Shown: piece by piece, positions 1-7,543 of the stretch
Layout of the letters: each line of letters begins with the position of its first letter
How positions within the stretch are numbered: the stretch's first letter is position 1
DNA from: Gammaproteobacteria bacterium UBA3532
Lineage (GTDB): Bacteria > Pseudomonadota > Gammaproteobacteria > Enterobacterales > UBA3532
Direction: 5' to 3'
Assembly: GCA_002376965.1 (NCBI GenBank)
Contig: DFOV01000086.1
Location: 1-14,147 of the forward strand
Length of the DNA: 14,147 nucleotides
The notes under the pieces: generated by a model
What the model was told of the DNA's origin: nothing
Seen by the model: the letters and a program-made list of their open reading frames with translations, nothing else
Databases searched by the model: none
Position numbers and translations under genes: made by a program

Positions 1-714
1 CTAAAACAAACAGACATCGAAGCAGTCACCTACCGCTACCACTCAGAAATGAACTACGACGGCTACTACGAAGATCGCAGTGGCTTCTACCTGCTACTGG
101 ATGATGGCAGCTACTACACATCAATAGATATCCCGCCAGCAGACTTTGATGCTGCATTCTCCAAGATAAATGAGCCGGATCGCTGGGGGTTATGGGAAAC
201 ACGTGAAGGCAGCTACTATAGCAAGGATGGTAAAAATCTCGGAAGCCCAGTACCAGCCGCCAATGGCAGCCCGATCTATACGGCTCTAAAACACACCAAA
301 TACTGGGGCAGTATGATGGGAGCCGTAGGCCGCAGCACCAAATACCTGACTCTCTATGCCGATGGCACCTTCGAAAAAGCCCAGTCATCTTATGCCTTGG
401 GCAGCGGCAATGGCCATTCGGTAGCTGTATCGGCGCAGGCCAATAAGCATGGCAGTCACAGCTCAGGGAGCGGCTCCAGCTACGCTACCGGCGCGTCATC
501 CTCCAGTGTAGTTACCAGCAGCCAAAGCAAAACCGTTGGTTTGGCAAAGGACAAATATGGAACCTATCAGCTCAAGGGGTACACGCTCGAATTAAACTAC
601 GCCGATGGAGATACAACACGCAGCTTTTTCTTTTTTACCGACGCTAAAAAAGAAAAAGCTTACTGGAATGGACGCGACTACCAATCAGTACCAGATTCTG
701 AAGCGGTAGACTGA
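1..714 (+). CDS. Protein of unknown function, 5'-truncated by the window edge
   Basis: The reading frame is open from base 1 to a TGA at 712-714, so 237 codons are visible and the true start lies upstream. The internal ATG at 49 is not a convincing start because coding-like sequence rich in Tyr and Asp continues before it. The visible part has an aromatic-rich N-terminal half (YYEDRSGFYLLLDDGSYY and a DRWGLWETREGSYY stretch). A Ser/Gly/Ala low-complexity linker follows at about residues 133-175 of the visible part. The C-terminal segment (GTYQLKGYTLELNYADGD, then a Phe run) reads like beta-strands of a small barrel. I do not recognise the family. A Ser/Gly linker and beta-rich ends suit an exported or lipid-anchored protein, but the signal sequence, if any, is outside the window. 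The last 37 bases overlap the end of the convergent gene at 678-1424. Confidence 0.8.
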   Translation, partial: LKQTDIEAVTYRYHSEMNYDGYYEDRSGFYLLLDDGSYYTSIDIPPADFDAAFSKINEPDRWGLWETREGSYYSKDGKNLGSPVPAANGSPIYTALKHTKYWGSMMGAVGRSTKYLTLYADGTFEKAQSSYALGSGNGHSVAVSAQANKHGSHSSGSGSSYATGASSSSVVTSSQSKTVGLAKDKYGTYQLKGYTLELNYADGDTTRSFFFFTDAKKEKAYWNGRDYQSVPDSEAVD

Positions 715-1424
715 GCTGCGGAAGCCTGGCTGGCAAAGCCCTGGATCTCACCCTTGTCACTTAAAATAATGTCAGTGTGGGACATAGACGTGATTTTTCT
801 AAACAAATTAGCAGCCGCCGCCTTAACTTCGGCCACTCCGTCTAGCTGTTGGTTATGTTTGTAGCCCTCTTTGAGCAGCAGCATTACGATCGGAGCCGTG
901 AATAGCTGATCATAAAAAATGTCTTTGGCCTGCTGTGGCTGCTTCTCATATTCATCATTGATTTTGTCGAAAATACCAACCATCTGCTTAATCACTTTAG
1001 CGCTGGCTTCAACCGGCAACGTCTTATCATGAGCCACTTCCCAGAGCATGACAAAACTTACCCCATAAGCGACACCAAGATCCTGCAAGGCAAAGTGGTT
1101 ATCCTTGAGCGCGACTTCAATATTTTTACGCGTATCTTCGACGGTTTGAATGAAGTACGCTTGATCATAGTCTTTTACCTCTGCTGCCAACATGGCTGCG
1201 ACTTCCTTCGCCAAGGTGCCACGAGCACTTTCGGTTGCCTTAAGTGAGGTGCCTATTTGAACATCTGATGCTGGCGTAGACACCTGCGCAACTTTTTTAC
1301 TACCGAGAAGCGCGCCAAGGTTCTTAACCGACGGCAAGTTATCACCCGCCAAATTAGCCGATGCGCTAAAAGACAGTGCCATCAGCCCTGCCGCTAACCA
1401 ATGCTTTACTGTTGAAAACGTCAT
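678..1424 (-). CDS. Exported protein of unknown function, possibly DUF6683-like
   Basis: A 248-residue protein. The start is well supported: ATG at 1424 is preceded by AAAGGA about eight bases upstream. Residues 1-23 form a typical Sec signal peptide: Lys7, a hydrophobic stretch LAAGLMALSFSA, and an ASA|N cleavage site after Ala23. The mature protein is predicted to be mostly helical, and a hydrophobic segment (LGVAYGVSFVMLWEVAHDK) sits near its middle. This segment and the overall layout remind me of periplasmic proteins annotated as DUF6683, but that is from memory and weak. No catalytic motif is visible. It diverges from rlmF and converges on the gene at 1-714, overlapping it by 37 bases, so the two unknown genes may form a conserved pair. 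The likely promoter is an extended -10 element (TGG then TATTAT) at 1473-1478 on the minus strand, giving a leader of about 40 bases. Confidence 0.85.
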   Translation of the reverse strand: MTFSTVKHWLAAGLMALSFSASANLAGDNLPSVKNLGALLGSKKVAQVSTPASDVQIGTSLKATESARGTLAKEVAAMLAAEVKDYDQAYFIQTVEDTRKNIEVALKDNHFALQDLGVAYGVSFVMLWEVAHDKTLPVEASAKVIKQMVGIFDKINDEYEKQPQQAKDIFYDQLFTAPIVMLLLKEGYKHNQQLDGVAEVKAAAANLFRKITSMSHTDIILSDKGEIQGFASQASAAQSTASESGTDW

Positions 1425-1471
1425 ATTGCATTCCTTTCGTTATGCGATCACACAAGTTCTTCTTGAAGGCG

Positions 1472-1478
1472 TATAATA
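1472..1478. promoter_or_regulatory. Symmetric -10 element between the 678-1424 gene and rlmF
   Basis: TATAATA at this position gives TATAAT (1472-1477) on the plus strand and TATTAT (1478-1473) on the minus strand. The minus-strand copy is preceded by TGG, making an extended -10. Predicted start sites lie near 1484 (+) and 1466 (-). These would give leaders of about 27 bases for rlmF and about 42 bases for the exported protein. No good -35 hexamer is visible for the plus direction, so that half is weaker. Confidence 0.35.
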
Positions 1479-1510
1479 CCACGCACCCTAAAAACACAAA
1501 TACGCAAACC

Positions 1511-2419
1511 ATGCCCATCCTCAACAAGCCGCCAATTCACGCCCGCAACCCCCATCAAGGGCGCTATCCGATTGATGCACTGTGTCAAAAAAGCCCTGAA
1601 CTAACCCAGTACATCAAGCAAAACCCGCGAGGTGAGAAAACCATTGATTTTAGCGATCCACAGGCGGTGAAGGCGCTAAATCAGGCGATCATCGCCCACT
1701 ACTATCAAGTAAAGCACTGGCACATTCCCGAAGGCTATCTATGCCCACCCATCCCTGGCCGAGCAGACTATATTCATTACCTGGCAGACTTGCTGGCTGA
1801 TGAGAAGGGCCATATTCCACAAGGAAAAAACATCTCGGTGCTGGATATTGGAACCGGAGCGAACCTGATCTACCCCATTATCGGCAGTCAAAGCTATGGT
1901 TGGCGCTTTGTAGGCACAGATATCGATCCGGTATCCATTGCAACAGGGCAAATGATCGTTAAATCCAACCCCTGCCTGAATGGCAAAATACAATTGCGTC
2001 AACAAGCGAATCCAAACAAGATATTTGACAGCATAATTCAGCCAAACGACTACTTCGATCTCAGCATGTGTAACCCGCCCTTCCATGCATCAGCTGATGC
2101 AGCCAACAAGGCGAATCAACGCAAACGCACTAACCTCGCCAAAAAAACAGATGCCACCACTAACAAAGATCCGCTTAACTTTGGCGGTAAGAATGCAGAA
2201 TTGTGGTGCACAGGAGGCGAACTGGCATTTATCAAAAAGATGATTAAAGAAAGCCTGAACTATACCGAACAGGTTGGCTGGTTTAGCTCTTTGGTGTCAA
2301 AAAGAGAGAACATCTCTGCCCTTAAAAAGGAGCTGAATCGCGCCAATGCACAAGAAGTACGCGTTATCAGCATGGCCCAAGGGCAGAAGGTAAGTCGATT
2401 GTTGGTGTGGCGGCACTGA
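1511..2419 (+). CDS. rlmF: 23S rRNA (adenine-1618 N6)-methyltransferase RlmF
   Basis: The protein transfers a methyl group from S-adenosylmethionine to N6 of A1618 in 23S rRNA (E. coli YbiN/RlmF). With the start at ATG 1511 it has 302 residues, close to the E. coli length of about 308. The N-terminus (MPILNKPPIHARNPHQGRY, residues 1-19) is characteristic of the family. The SAM-binding motif is LDIGTGAN (111-118), followed by GTDIDP (135-140). The N6-adenine catalytic motif is NPPF (188-191), preceded by DLSMC. The GGKNAELWCTGGE block (225-237) and SKREN (263-267) are also typical of RlmF. The frame stays open upstream to 1376, but that extension would cover the predicted promoter and has no family similarity, so I prefer 1511. 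The Shine-Dalgarno sequence is poor. Confidence 0.95.
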   Translation: MPILNKPPIHARNPHQGRYPIDALCQKSPELTQYIKQNPRGEKTIDFSDPQAVKALNQAIIAHYYQVKHWHIPEGYLCPPIPGRADYIHYLADLLADEKGHIPQGKNISVLDIGTGANLIYPIIGSQSYGWRFVGTDIDPVSIATGQMIVKSNPCLNGKIQLRQQANPNKIFDSIIQPNDYFDLSMCNPPFHASADAANKANQRKRTNLAKKTDATTNKDPLNFGGKNAELWCTGGELAFIKKMIKESLNYTEQVGWFSSLVSKRENISALKKELNRANAQEVRVISMAQGQKVSRLLVWRH

Positions 2420-2535
2420 TCCCATGCTGCACCACACATAACAGCTAACCTATCAGGCTGCCATTTTATGTGCAGAAATCCAGAAGCTTAACTTCTTGTT
2501 GAATGGCTAAATTGCAGCACTTGTCATCTATATTA

Positions 2536-2560
2536 TGGCCACTTAAAATTGGCCACTTAA
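2536..2560. repeat. Two direct repeats TGGCCACTTAA, 14-base period
   Basis: TGGCCACTTAA occurs at 2536-2546 and exactly again at 2550-2560, separated by AAT. The second copy overlaps the -35 region of the promoter proposed for the gene at 2643. It could be a tandem regulator site, but no known regulator motif is recognised. Confidence 0.5.
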
Positions 2561-2586
2561 CTCAGTGTAAACACGGATTTTATCAT
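2557..2586 (+). promoter_or_regulatory. Candidate sigma70-type promoter for the Asp-box/FG-GAP protein
   Basis: TTAACT (2557-2562) and TATCAT (2581-2586) are separated by 18 bases. They match the -35 consensus at 4 of 6 positions and the -10 consensus at 5 of 6. The predicted start site near 2593 leaves a leader of about 50 bases before the GTG at 2643. The rest of the 2420-2642 gap shows no gene. Confidence 0.35.
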
Positions 2587-2628
2587 ACCGATATCCCGCG
2601 TTTTTACCGCTCTATTTAAATCTCTACT

Positions 2629-2635
2629 AAAAGGA
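2629..2635 (+). promoter_or_regulatory. Ribosome binding site that selects a GTG start
   Basis: AAAAGGA ends seven bases before the GTG at 2643. It supports this unusual start over the later in-frame ATG, which would cut into the signal peptide. Confidence 0.7.
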
Positions 2636-2642
2636 CATACCA

Positions 2643-5483
2643 GTGCGAAAATACTTTTCTTATGCGGCGATGCTCAGCGCCAGCACCATCGCCTACGCCG
2701 AACCAGGACAGTGGCAAAACTTAGGCCTGGAAGGCGGCAGTATCGGTGAAACGTTCATTACTGGCGATGGTAGCCGTGTTTTTGCGCCAACTGGCGGAGG
2801 TCTCTATGTCAGTGATGATCAATGCCAATCCTGGCGTTTACTAGGACAAGATACTGTCATGACTGGCCAGATAATAGAGTCGCCCGTCGATAACACACTT
2901 TTCACCCTGTCACCTTTGCGCCTGCAAATGTCTGAGGATTCAGGGGATAACTGGATAGAGATTCATTTACCTGAAAACGTTGGTCTGCGTAGTATTCATC
3001 CGGATAATACAGATGCCAATACGCTTTACCTTTTGGCGGTCCTAAATGACGAATTTGTTTTATTTAAAACAACAGATAAGGGGCAAACATGGGCCCCACT
3101 CTCCACCTTTTCTGGAAAAGTGCGGAAAGTGCTTGTTACTGGTTTGGCACAGCAAAAAATCTTTGCCTGGGTAAACGACCCGACAACCCTCCCCCACTCC
3201 CTACTTGTCAGTGAAGACGATGGCAACAGTTGGGCAAATGTTGACCTTGAATTAACAAGGATAGTGGACATTGATAAATCCGCCGCACATCCTGACCACT
3301 TGTATATTTCAGGCATAGATTCCTTCCAAAGGGTCATTCGCTCAACAGACAACGGCACGACTTGGCAGGATGTAGCCAACCTTGCCGATATCATCGGCAT
3401 TGACCCGTCAAACGGTCAAGTATTTGGCCCCCCCAATGTGCAAGCCGAGATTGTCCAAGACGGGATTATCCCCTTGGAGAGCTATATTAAGACAGAACCC
3501 GACGGTACCAAACCCGTTGTGCTGTCATTTCCATTAGCAAAGGGCAATATTTCTCACATCAGTGTCGACCCGTCTTCATCCAACCGGGCCTATGCCAGCA
3601 CCTTCTATCAAGGCGTGCTGACATCTGATGATGGTGGGTCAACCTGGCAACAGTGTAATCAAGGCCTTGATGTAGCTTTTGTTGGAGGCGTTTCTTACCA
3701 TCCTGCTAATCCAGGCGAAATTGTTGCATATAATGGTCTGGGTGTGATTAGCAAAACAACCGACTATGGCACCAGTTGGCAATCCATTGAGCTTCCAGCT
3801 ACAGTCCATGTTGCATCCATTCAACACGCTACCACAGAAAGCGATACCCTCTATGTTAGCCCTGCCACCCAATCCATTTTCAAATCTATCGACGGTGGTG
3901 ATAGCTTCACCATATTACCCAAAACGGTTAACGTAGATTTGGCCATTGACCCATTTAATGCCGATCATGTTTTTAACGGTGCTGTTCACAGCCTAGATGG
4001 AGGGTTCAACTGGGTAGAATCTATAACGCCACTCGAAGGCTTTAATATTAAGACGGCCTCGACAACCTTTGATACGGTGCAGCCCAATGTTGTGGTGGCA
4101 AGTGTTATTCAAATTAAATCCAATTCCGAAGAAAAATATCAAGTGCAGCGAAGCACGGATGGTGGAGCAAGCTGGAACATAACGCTGGAGCTGGATACCC
4201 CCCCCGGCAAGCCGGTTGCCGTTCCCGGCCAATCAGGCCACTTCTATCTTCCAGTGCCCGCCTATGGTCTATCCAAGCCCACCGATGGTCTATTCAAGTC
4301 CACCGATGGGGGAATAAGCTGGACGAGCGTGTTAAATATCGGTGCGACTACAGTCGCCGTTTCGGCAGCAGCGCCAGAGCGTGTTGTCGCGTTAACGTTT
4401 AATGGTTTGCAAATTTCATATAATGGCGGGGCCAGTTGGCAGTTTCTCACCATAGCCCCCGGCCCAACTACTCCCGAGCAGTTATTATTAGACCCCTATA
4501 CCGCCACTACAGTGCTTGTAGCAACAAGTTTTGGCTTATACCGCTATGATTTTTCCAATTCAGACTGCACCAGCCGTATTCACTATGATCAGAACTGCGA
4601 TGGCAAAGCCGATATTCTCTGGCGTCACCAACAAACCGGCCTTAACTGGTTTTACGCCATGGATGGGAGCAATATCATCGAAAGTCGAGCGATCAACACG
4701 GTAGATCTGTCTTGGGAAACCGCAGGGCGTGGCGACTTCAATGACGACGGGTTAAGCGATCTGCTTTGGATAAATAAGGATACAGGCCTAGTTTATCTCT
4801 ATTATATGGAAGGCGGTAAATTTATATCTGGGAAACCAGTAACCACTATTGCGCCGGATTCAGGATGGCAAGTAGCCGCGATCAGCGACTTTAATGGCGA
4901 TGACAAAGCCGATATTTTGTGGCGCAACAACAATGATGGGCGATTATGGCTATACCAGATGGACGGCCATTCCATTAGTGCCAGCCAGCATGTTACCACC
5001 ATCACTGATTTGAATTGGACGGTCATCGACGCCCCGGATCTCAATGGCGATGGTAAAGCTGATCTGTTGCTACGTCATGCCACCACGGGTTTGGTTTGGC
5101 GTTATTTGATGGATGGTGCCATTATCACCAGCAGTCAAAAGCTAATAAGTGTAGGTTTGGAATGGCAATTAGTGATCAGTGGTGATTTCGATGGTGACAA
5201 GGATGCCGATATTCTGTGGAGAAATACCCAGGATGGTCGAAATTACGTGTATCTGCTGGATAATGGCCTGATAAACTGGGCTCAAAGAGGCTTTATCAGC
5301 CAGTTTGCTGACCAACAGTGGCAGGCGATCCTTGCTGGAGACTTTGATGGCGATGGCGACGACGATATATTTTGGCGCCATCTAGGCAGCGGTAATAACT
5401 ATCTCTACCTAATGGATGGACTTAGCTTTACGGGTAAAGCGCTACCCCCAGTCAATGACATGAATTGGAAAGCTATTAAATAA
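2643..5483 (+). CDS. Exported Asp-box (sortilin/BNR-like) propeller protein with six FG-GAP/VCBS-type repeats
   Basis: A 946-residue protein. Residues 1-19 are a signal peptide (AYA|E cleavage), so it is periplasmic, surface-bound or secreted. Residues about 50-630 carry roughly twelve Asp-box motifs of the form S/T-x-D-x-G-x-x-W, for example SEDSGDNW, TTDKGQTW, STDNGTTW, SDDGGSTW, STDGGASW and STDGGISW. Such motifs mark beta-propellers of the sortilin/Vps10, BNR and photosystem-assembly-factor type. I do not see the sialidase arginine triad, so I would not call it a sialidase. Residues 649-946 hold six repeats of about 50 residues, each opening with a calcium-loop motif (DxNxDGxxD) at residues 649, 698, 749, 799, 848 and 900. 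Each continues as DILWR..TG..W.Y.MDG, the FG-GAP/VCBS pattern. The substrate or partner is unknown; binding of a glycan or surface protein is an inference. A 21-base in-frame tandem duplication lies at 4266-4307. Confidence 0.88.
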   Translation: MRKYFSYAAMLSASTIAYAEPGQWQNLGLEGGSIGETFITGDGSRVFAPTGGGLYVSDDQCQSWRLLGQDTVMTGQIIESPVDNTLFTLSPLRLQMSEDSGDNWIEIHLPENVGLRSIHPDNTDANTLYLLAVLNDEFVLFKTTDKGQTWAPLSTFSGKVRKVLVTGLAQQKIFAWVNDPTTLPHSLLVSEDDGNSWANVDLELTRIVDIDKSAAHPDHLYISGIDSFQRVIRSTDNGTTWQDVANLADIIGIDPSNGQVFGPPNVQAEIVQDGIIPLESYIKTEPDGTKPVVLSFPLAKGNISHISVDPSSSNRAYASTFYQGVLTSDDGGSTWQQCNQGLDVAFVGGVSYHPANPGEIVAYNGLGVISKTTDYGTSWQSIELPATVHVASIQHATTESDTLYVSPATQSIFKSIDGGDSFTILPKTVNVDLAIDPFNADHVFNGAVHSLDGGFNWVESITPLEGFNIKTASTTFDTVQPNVVVASVIQIKSNSEEKYQVQRSTDGGASWNITLELDTPPGKPVAVPGQSGHFYLPVPAYGLSKPTDGLFKSTDGGISWTSVLNIGATTVAVSAAAPERVVALTFNGLQISYNGGASWQFLTIAPGPTTPEQLLLDPYTATTVLVATSFGLYRYDFSNSDCTSRIHYDQNCDGKADILWRHQQTGLNWFYAMDGSNIIESRAINTVDLSWETAGRGDFNDDGLSDLLWINKDTGLVYLYYMEGGKFISGKPVTTIAPDSGWQVAAISDFNGDDKADILWRNNNDGRLWLYQMDGHSISASQHVTTITDLNWTVIDAPDLNGDGKADLLLRHATTGLVWRYLMDGAIITSSQKLISVGLEWQLVISGDFDGDKDADILWRNTQDGRNYVYLLDNGLINWAQRGFISQFADQQWQAILAGDFDGDGDDDIFWRHLGSGNNYLYLMDGLSFTGKALPPVNDMNWKAIK
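4266..4307 (+). repeat. 21-base in-frame tandem duplication inside an Asp-box module
   Basis: Two adjacent 21-base units (4266-4286 and 4287-4307) differ at only two positions. They encode GLSKPTD and GLFKSTD. The second unit runs into GGISW and completes an Asp-box; the first is a duplicated partial motif. Confidence 0.8.
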
Positions 5484-5503
5484 GAGTATGATCTAACAAA
5501 GTT

Positions 5504-5540
5504 GCAAGCGCCGCGTTCAAAACATGGCGCTTGCTTTATT
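5504..5540. terminator. Stem-loop terminator between convergent genes
   Basis: GCAAGCGCC (5504-5512) pairs perfectly with GGCGCTTGC (5526-5534) around a 13-base loop. TTTATT follows on the plus strand. It lies 20 bases after the stop of the Asp-box gene and faces the 3' end of the methyltransferase gene. It probably ends transcription from the left and may act in both directions, although its U-tract is weak. Confidence 0.7.
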
Positions 5541-5563
5541 GTCTACAACCACTCAGCCATTAT

Positions 5564-6451
5564 CTACAACCGCTCCACCGTCACCCCATACTCACCGCGA
5601 TGTAAGAAGCCCTTGTAGTCACTGCTGAGATAGCGCCTCTTAAATTCATCAGCATCCGCCACCATTCCCAGCACGTAACCCTGCTTTTCAACAAAGGCTG
5701 GCATATCTCGGCACAAGCAGGTCCAGTTCATCGGTTCGCCTTTCATCCCCAGATAGAGCTTGAGTAGTGGCCCGAAAGATTTTGGGTGTTCGCTCATCGG
5801 TTCAACGGCGGTGAAGACGCAGCGAACAGGCGCGTGAATCAGCTCTTTCAACGCCTGGAATAAGTGTGAAACATCTGATATATCCAAATACATCAGTACG
5901 CCTTCGACAATACAGACAGTCGAACGGTCTTTATCAAATGCACTCGATTCGCGCAGCACATCTTCAAGCTTTTGTTTGGCGAAATCGACGGGAATGAAAT
6001 GCAGATTGTCTTTCGGAGTGTCGGGGCCTGATAATGCCTCTACTTTAACTTTGTGGGTCGCTGGATGATCGATTTCGATGAAGTTCACTTCAGGGTTCTC
6101 TTGAGACAATCGATAGGCCAAAGTATCAAAACCGGCTCCCAGATTAATCACCTGTGTTGCGCCTTTGGCCACTGACTCCAGTACATAGTCCTCGATAAAC
6201 TTCTTGCGCAAAACATAGTGGACAGTGATCCCTGGCAGGGTTAAGCGCTCAAGCACTCTGGCTATGCCACGAAACCAGAAGCTATTTAGCTGACGCAATC
6301 GGCGTTGGCCTTCTTGTGAAGCAGCCAGGATCTTATGGCATGCTTTTACCATTTCGTCGTCAACCAAACCACGTAAATCACTGCGTCTTGCCGTATATAA
6401 AATGCCCTGAACTACGGTAAAGGCCGTTGAACTCGCTTGTTCTTCTTTCAC
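5564..6451 (-). CDS. Class I SAM-dependent methyltransferase, LCM family (TIGR00027-like)
   Basis: A 295-residue protein of the leucine carboxyl methyltransferase superfamily, whose bacterial members methylate mostly unknown small-molecule or peptide carboxylates. The N-terminal EEQASSTAF element (3-11) is typical of these proteins. The SAM site is INLGAGFDT (102-110), and EIDHP (126-130) binds the ribose of SAM. VEGVLMYL (182-189) is the family's conserved post-motif II block. The start is GTG at 6451, with GGGGA about seven bases upstream. The next Met is at residue 34, which would remove the conserved N-terminus. The gene stands alone between a convergent neighbour and the divergent rbgA, so its context gives no substrate. 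A promoter with TTGCAA and TATTTT at 17-base spacing lies upstream. Confidence 0.88.
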   Translation of the reverse strand: MKEEQASSTAFTVVQGILYTARRSDLRGLVDDEMVKACHKILAASQEGQRRLRQLNSFWFRGIARVLERLTLPGITVHYVLRKKFIEDYVLESVAKGATQVINLGAGFDTLAYRLSQENPEVNFIEIDHPATHKVKVEALSGPDTPKDNLHFIPVDFAKQKLEDVLRESSAFDKDRSTVCIVEGVLMYLDISDVSHLFQALKELIHAPVRCVFTAVEPMSEHPKSFGPLLKLYLGMKGEPMNWTCLCRDMPAFVEKQGYVLGMVADADEFKRRYLSSDYKGFLHRGEYGVTVERL

Positions 6452-6485
6452 GAGGTATCCCCAAAATTGGAATTGGTGTGTGCTT

Positions 6486-6514
6486 AAAATAGTAGCAGCT
6501 ATTCAGCGTTGCAA
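6486..6514 (-). promoter_or_regulatory. Candidate promoter for the LCM methyltransferase gene
   Basis: On the minus strand, TTGCAA (6514-6509) and TATTTT (6491-6486) are separated by 17 bases. Each matches consensus at 4 of 6 positions. This gives a leader of about 30 bases. The 6452-6598 gap also has to hold the promoter of rbgA, for which I see no convincing pair. Confidence 0.35.
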
Positions 6515-6598
6515 CATAGCGTAAGTCGATTTTCTCGCCGTTTCGCACCCAATTTAAGGTAAACTTAGGCCATTCCAGCGCAATGAGTTGATGTGAAA

Positions 6599-7531
6599 AT
6601 GAGTATTCAGTGGTATCCAGGCCATATGCACAAGGCCATCAAAGAAATGAAGGAAAACCTGCCCAAGATGGATGTGGTGATCGAAGTGCTGGATGCGCGT
6701 ATTCCTTTTAGCAGTGAAAACCCGCAAATTAATCAAATTCGTGGCGACAAGCCCTGCATTAAGATCATGACCAAGTGTGATTTGGCCGATCCCGACCTCA
6801 CCCAAGCCTGGCAGGCGTATTTTGAACAGGATCGCCATGTCAAAACCTTAGCGTTAACCATTGAACAGCCAGACAAGATGCGCCAGGTACTCGACCTGTG
6901 CCGTAAGATTGTGCCATCTAAAGCCAATAACGATAAACCCGTGCATGCCATGATCATGGGCATTCCCAATGTCGGTAAATCGACATTAATCAATACCCTT
7001 GCCGGGCGCACCATTGCTAAAACAGGCAATGAGCCAGCCGTTACCAAAGGTCAACAGCAAATCAACCTACGCAATGGCATTTTGCTCTACGATACGCCCG
7101 GTGTGCTTTGGCCGAAAGTTGAGAGCGAATTCAGTGGTTATCGCTTGGCAACAACCGGTGCAATAAAAGAGACGGCGATGAGCAACGACGATGTCGCATT
7201 TTTCGCCGCTAACTACTTGTTGCCAAGCTACCCCGATGCACTTAGAACGCGTTACCAGCTTGAGGAATTGCCCAACACAGAAATTGAATTTTTTGAAACC
7301 ATAGGGGCTAAGCGAGGCTGTATGGTGAGTGGAGGGCGCGTCGACCTGGAACGGATTTGCAAAATCTTTCTCACCGAATACCGTGGCGGCACCCTGGGGC
7401 GAATCACCTTGGAAACTCCCGAAATGATAGAGAAAGAAATAGTCATTGTAGCGGAGCAAATCGCCGAGCAGCAAGCCAAAAAAGAAGCACGCAAGCTGGC
7501 TCGGCAAGCTAAAAAACGCAAACGCCGGTAA
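6599..7531 (+). CDS. rbgA: Ribosome biogenesis GTPase RbgA/YlqF
   Basis: A circularly permuted GTPase that acts in late assembly of the 50S ribosomal subunit in Bacillus subtilis; gammaproteobacterial homologues are less studied. Numbered from ATG 6599 (310 residues), the order of motifs is G4-G1-G2-G3, the permuted arrangement. These are TKCD (58-61), GIPNVGKST (121-129), Thr149 in the PAVTK segment, and DTPG (165-168). The N-terminal MSIQWYPGHMHKA is the family signature. The C-terminus ends in a Lys/Arg-rich tail (KKEARKLARQAKKRKRR), which suggests RNA binding. A GTG at 6593, two codons earlier, is an alternative start; the family N-terminus favours the ATG. The Shine-Dalgarno sequence is weak in both cases. 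The gene diverges from the methyltransferase gene on its left. Confidence 0.93.
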   Translation: MSIQWYPGHMHKAIKEMKENLPKMDVVIEVLDARIPFSSENPQINQIRGDKPCIKIMTKCDLADPDLTQAWQAYFEQDRHVKTLALTIEQPDKMRQVLDLCRKIVPSKANNDKPVHAMIMGIPNVGKSTLINTLAGRTIAKTGNEPAVTKGQQQINLRNGILLYDTPGVLWPKVESEFSGYRLATTGAIKETAMSNDDVAFFAANYLLPSYPDALRTRYQLEELPNTEIEFFETIGAKRGCMVSGGRVDLERICKIFLTEYRGGTLGRITLETPEMIEKEIVIVAEQIAEQQAKKEARKLARQAKKRKRR

Positions 7532-7543
7532 GGATGGCCCGCT

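Noticed and set aside
26..388. 120-codon minus-strand ORF opposite the first gene
   Set aside because: The product is rich in Cys, His, Ser and Arg, typical of a shadow frame, and the plus-strand frame is open through the whole region.
2643..5483. Sialidase annotation for the Asp-box protein
   Set aside because: Asp-boxes occur in many non-enzymatic propellers. The arginine triad, Tyr/Glu pair and RIP motif of sialidases are not visible.
5542..5571. Two copies of TCTACAACC as a recombination or attachment site
   Set aside because: The repeat is only nine bases, one copy is at the end of the methyltransferase gene, and there is no integrase or other mobile gene nearby.
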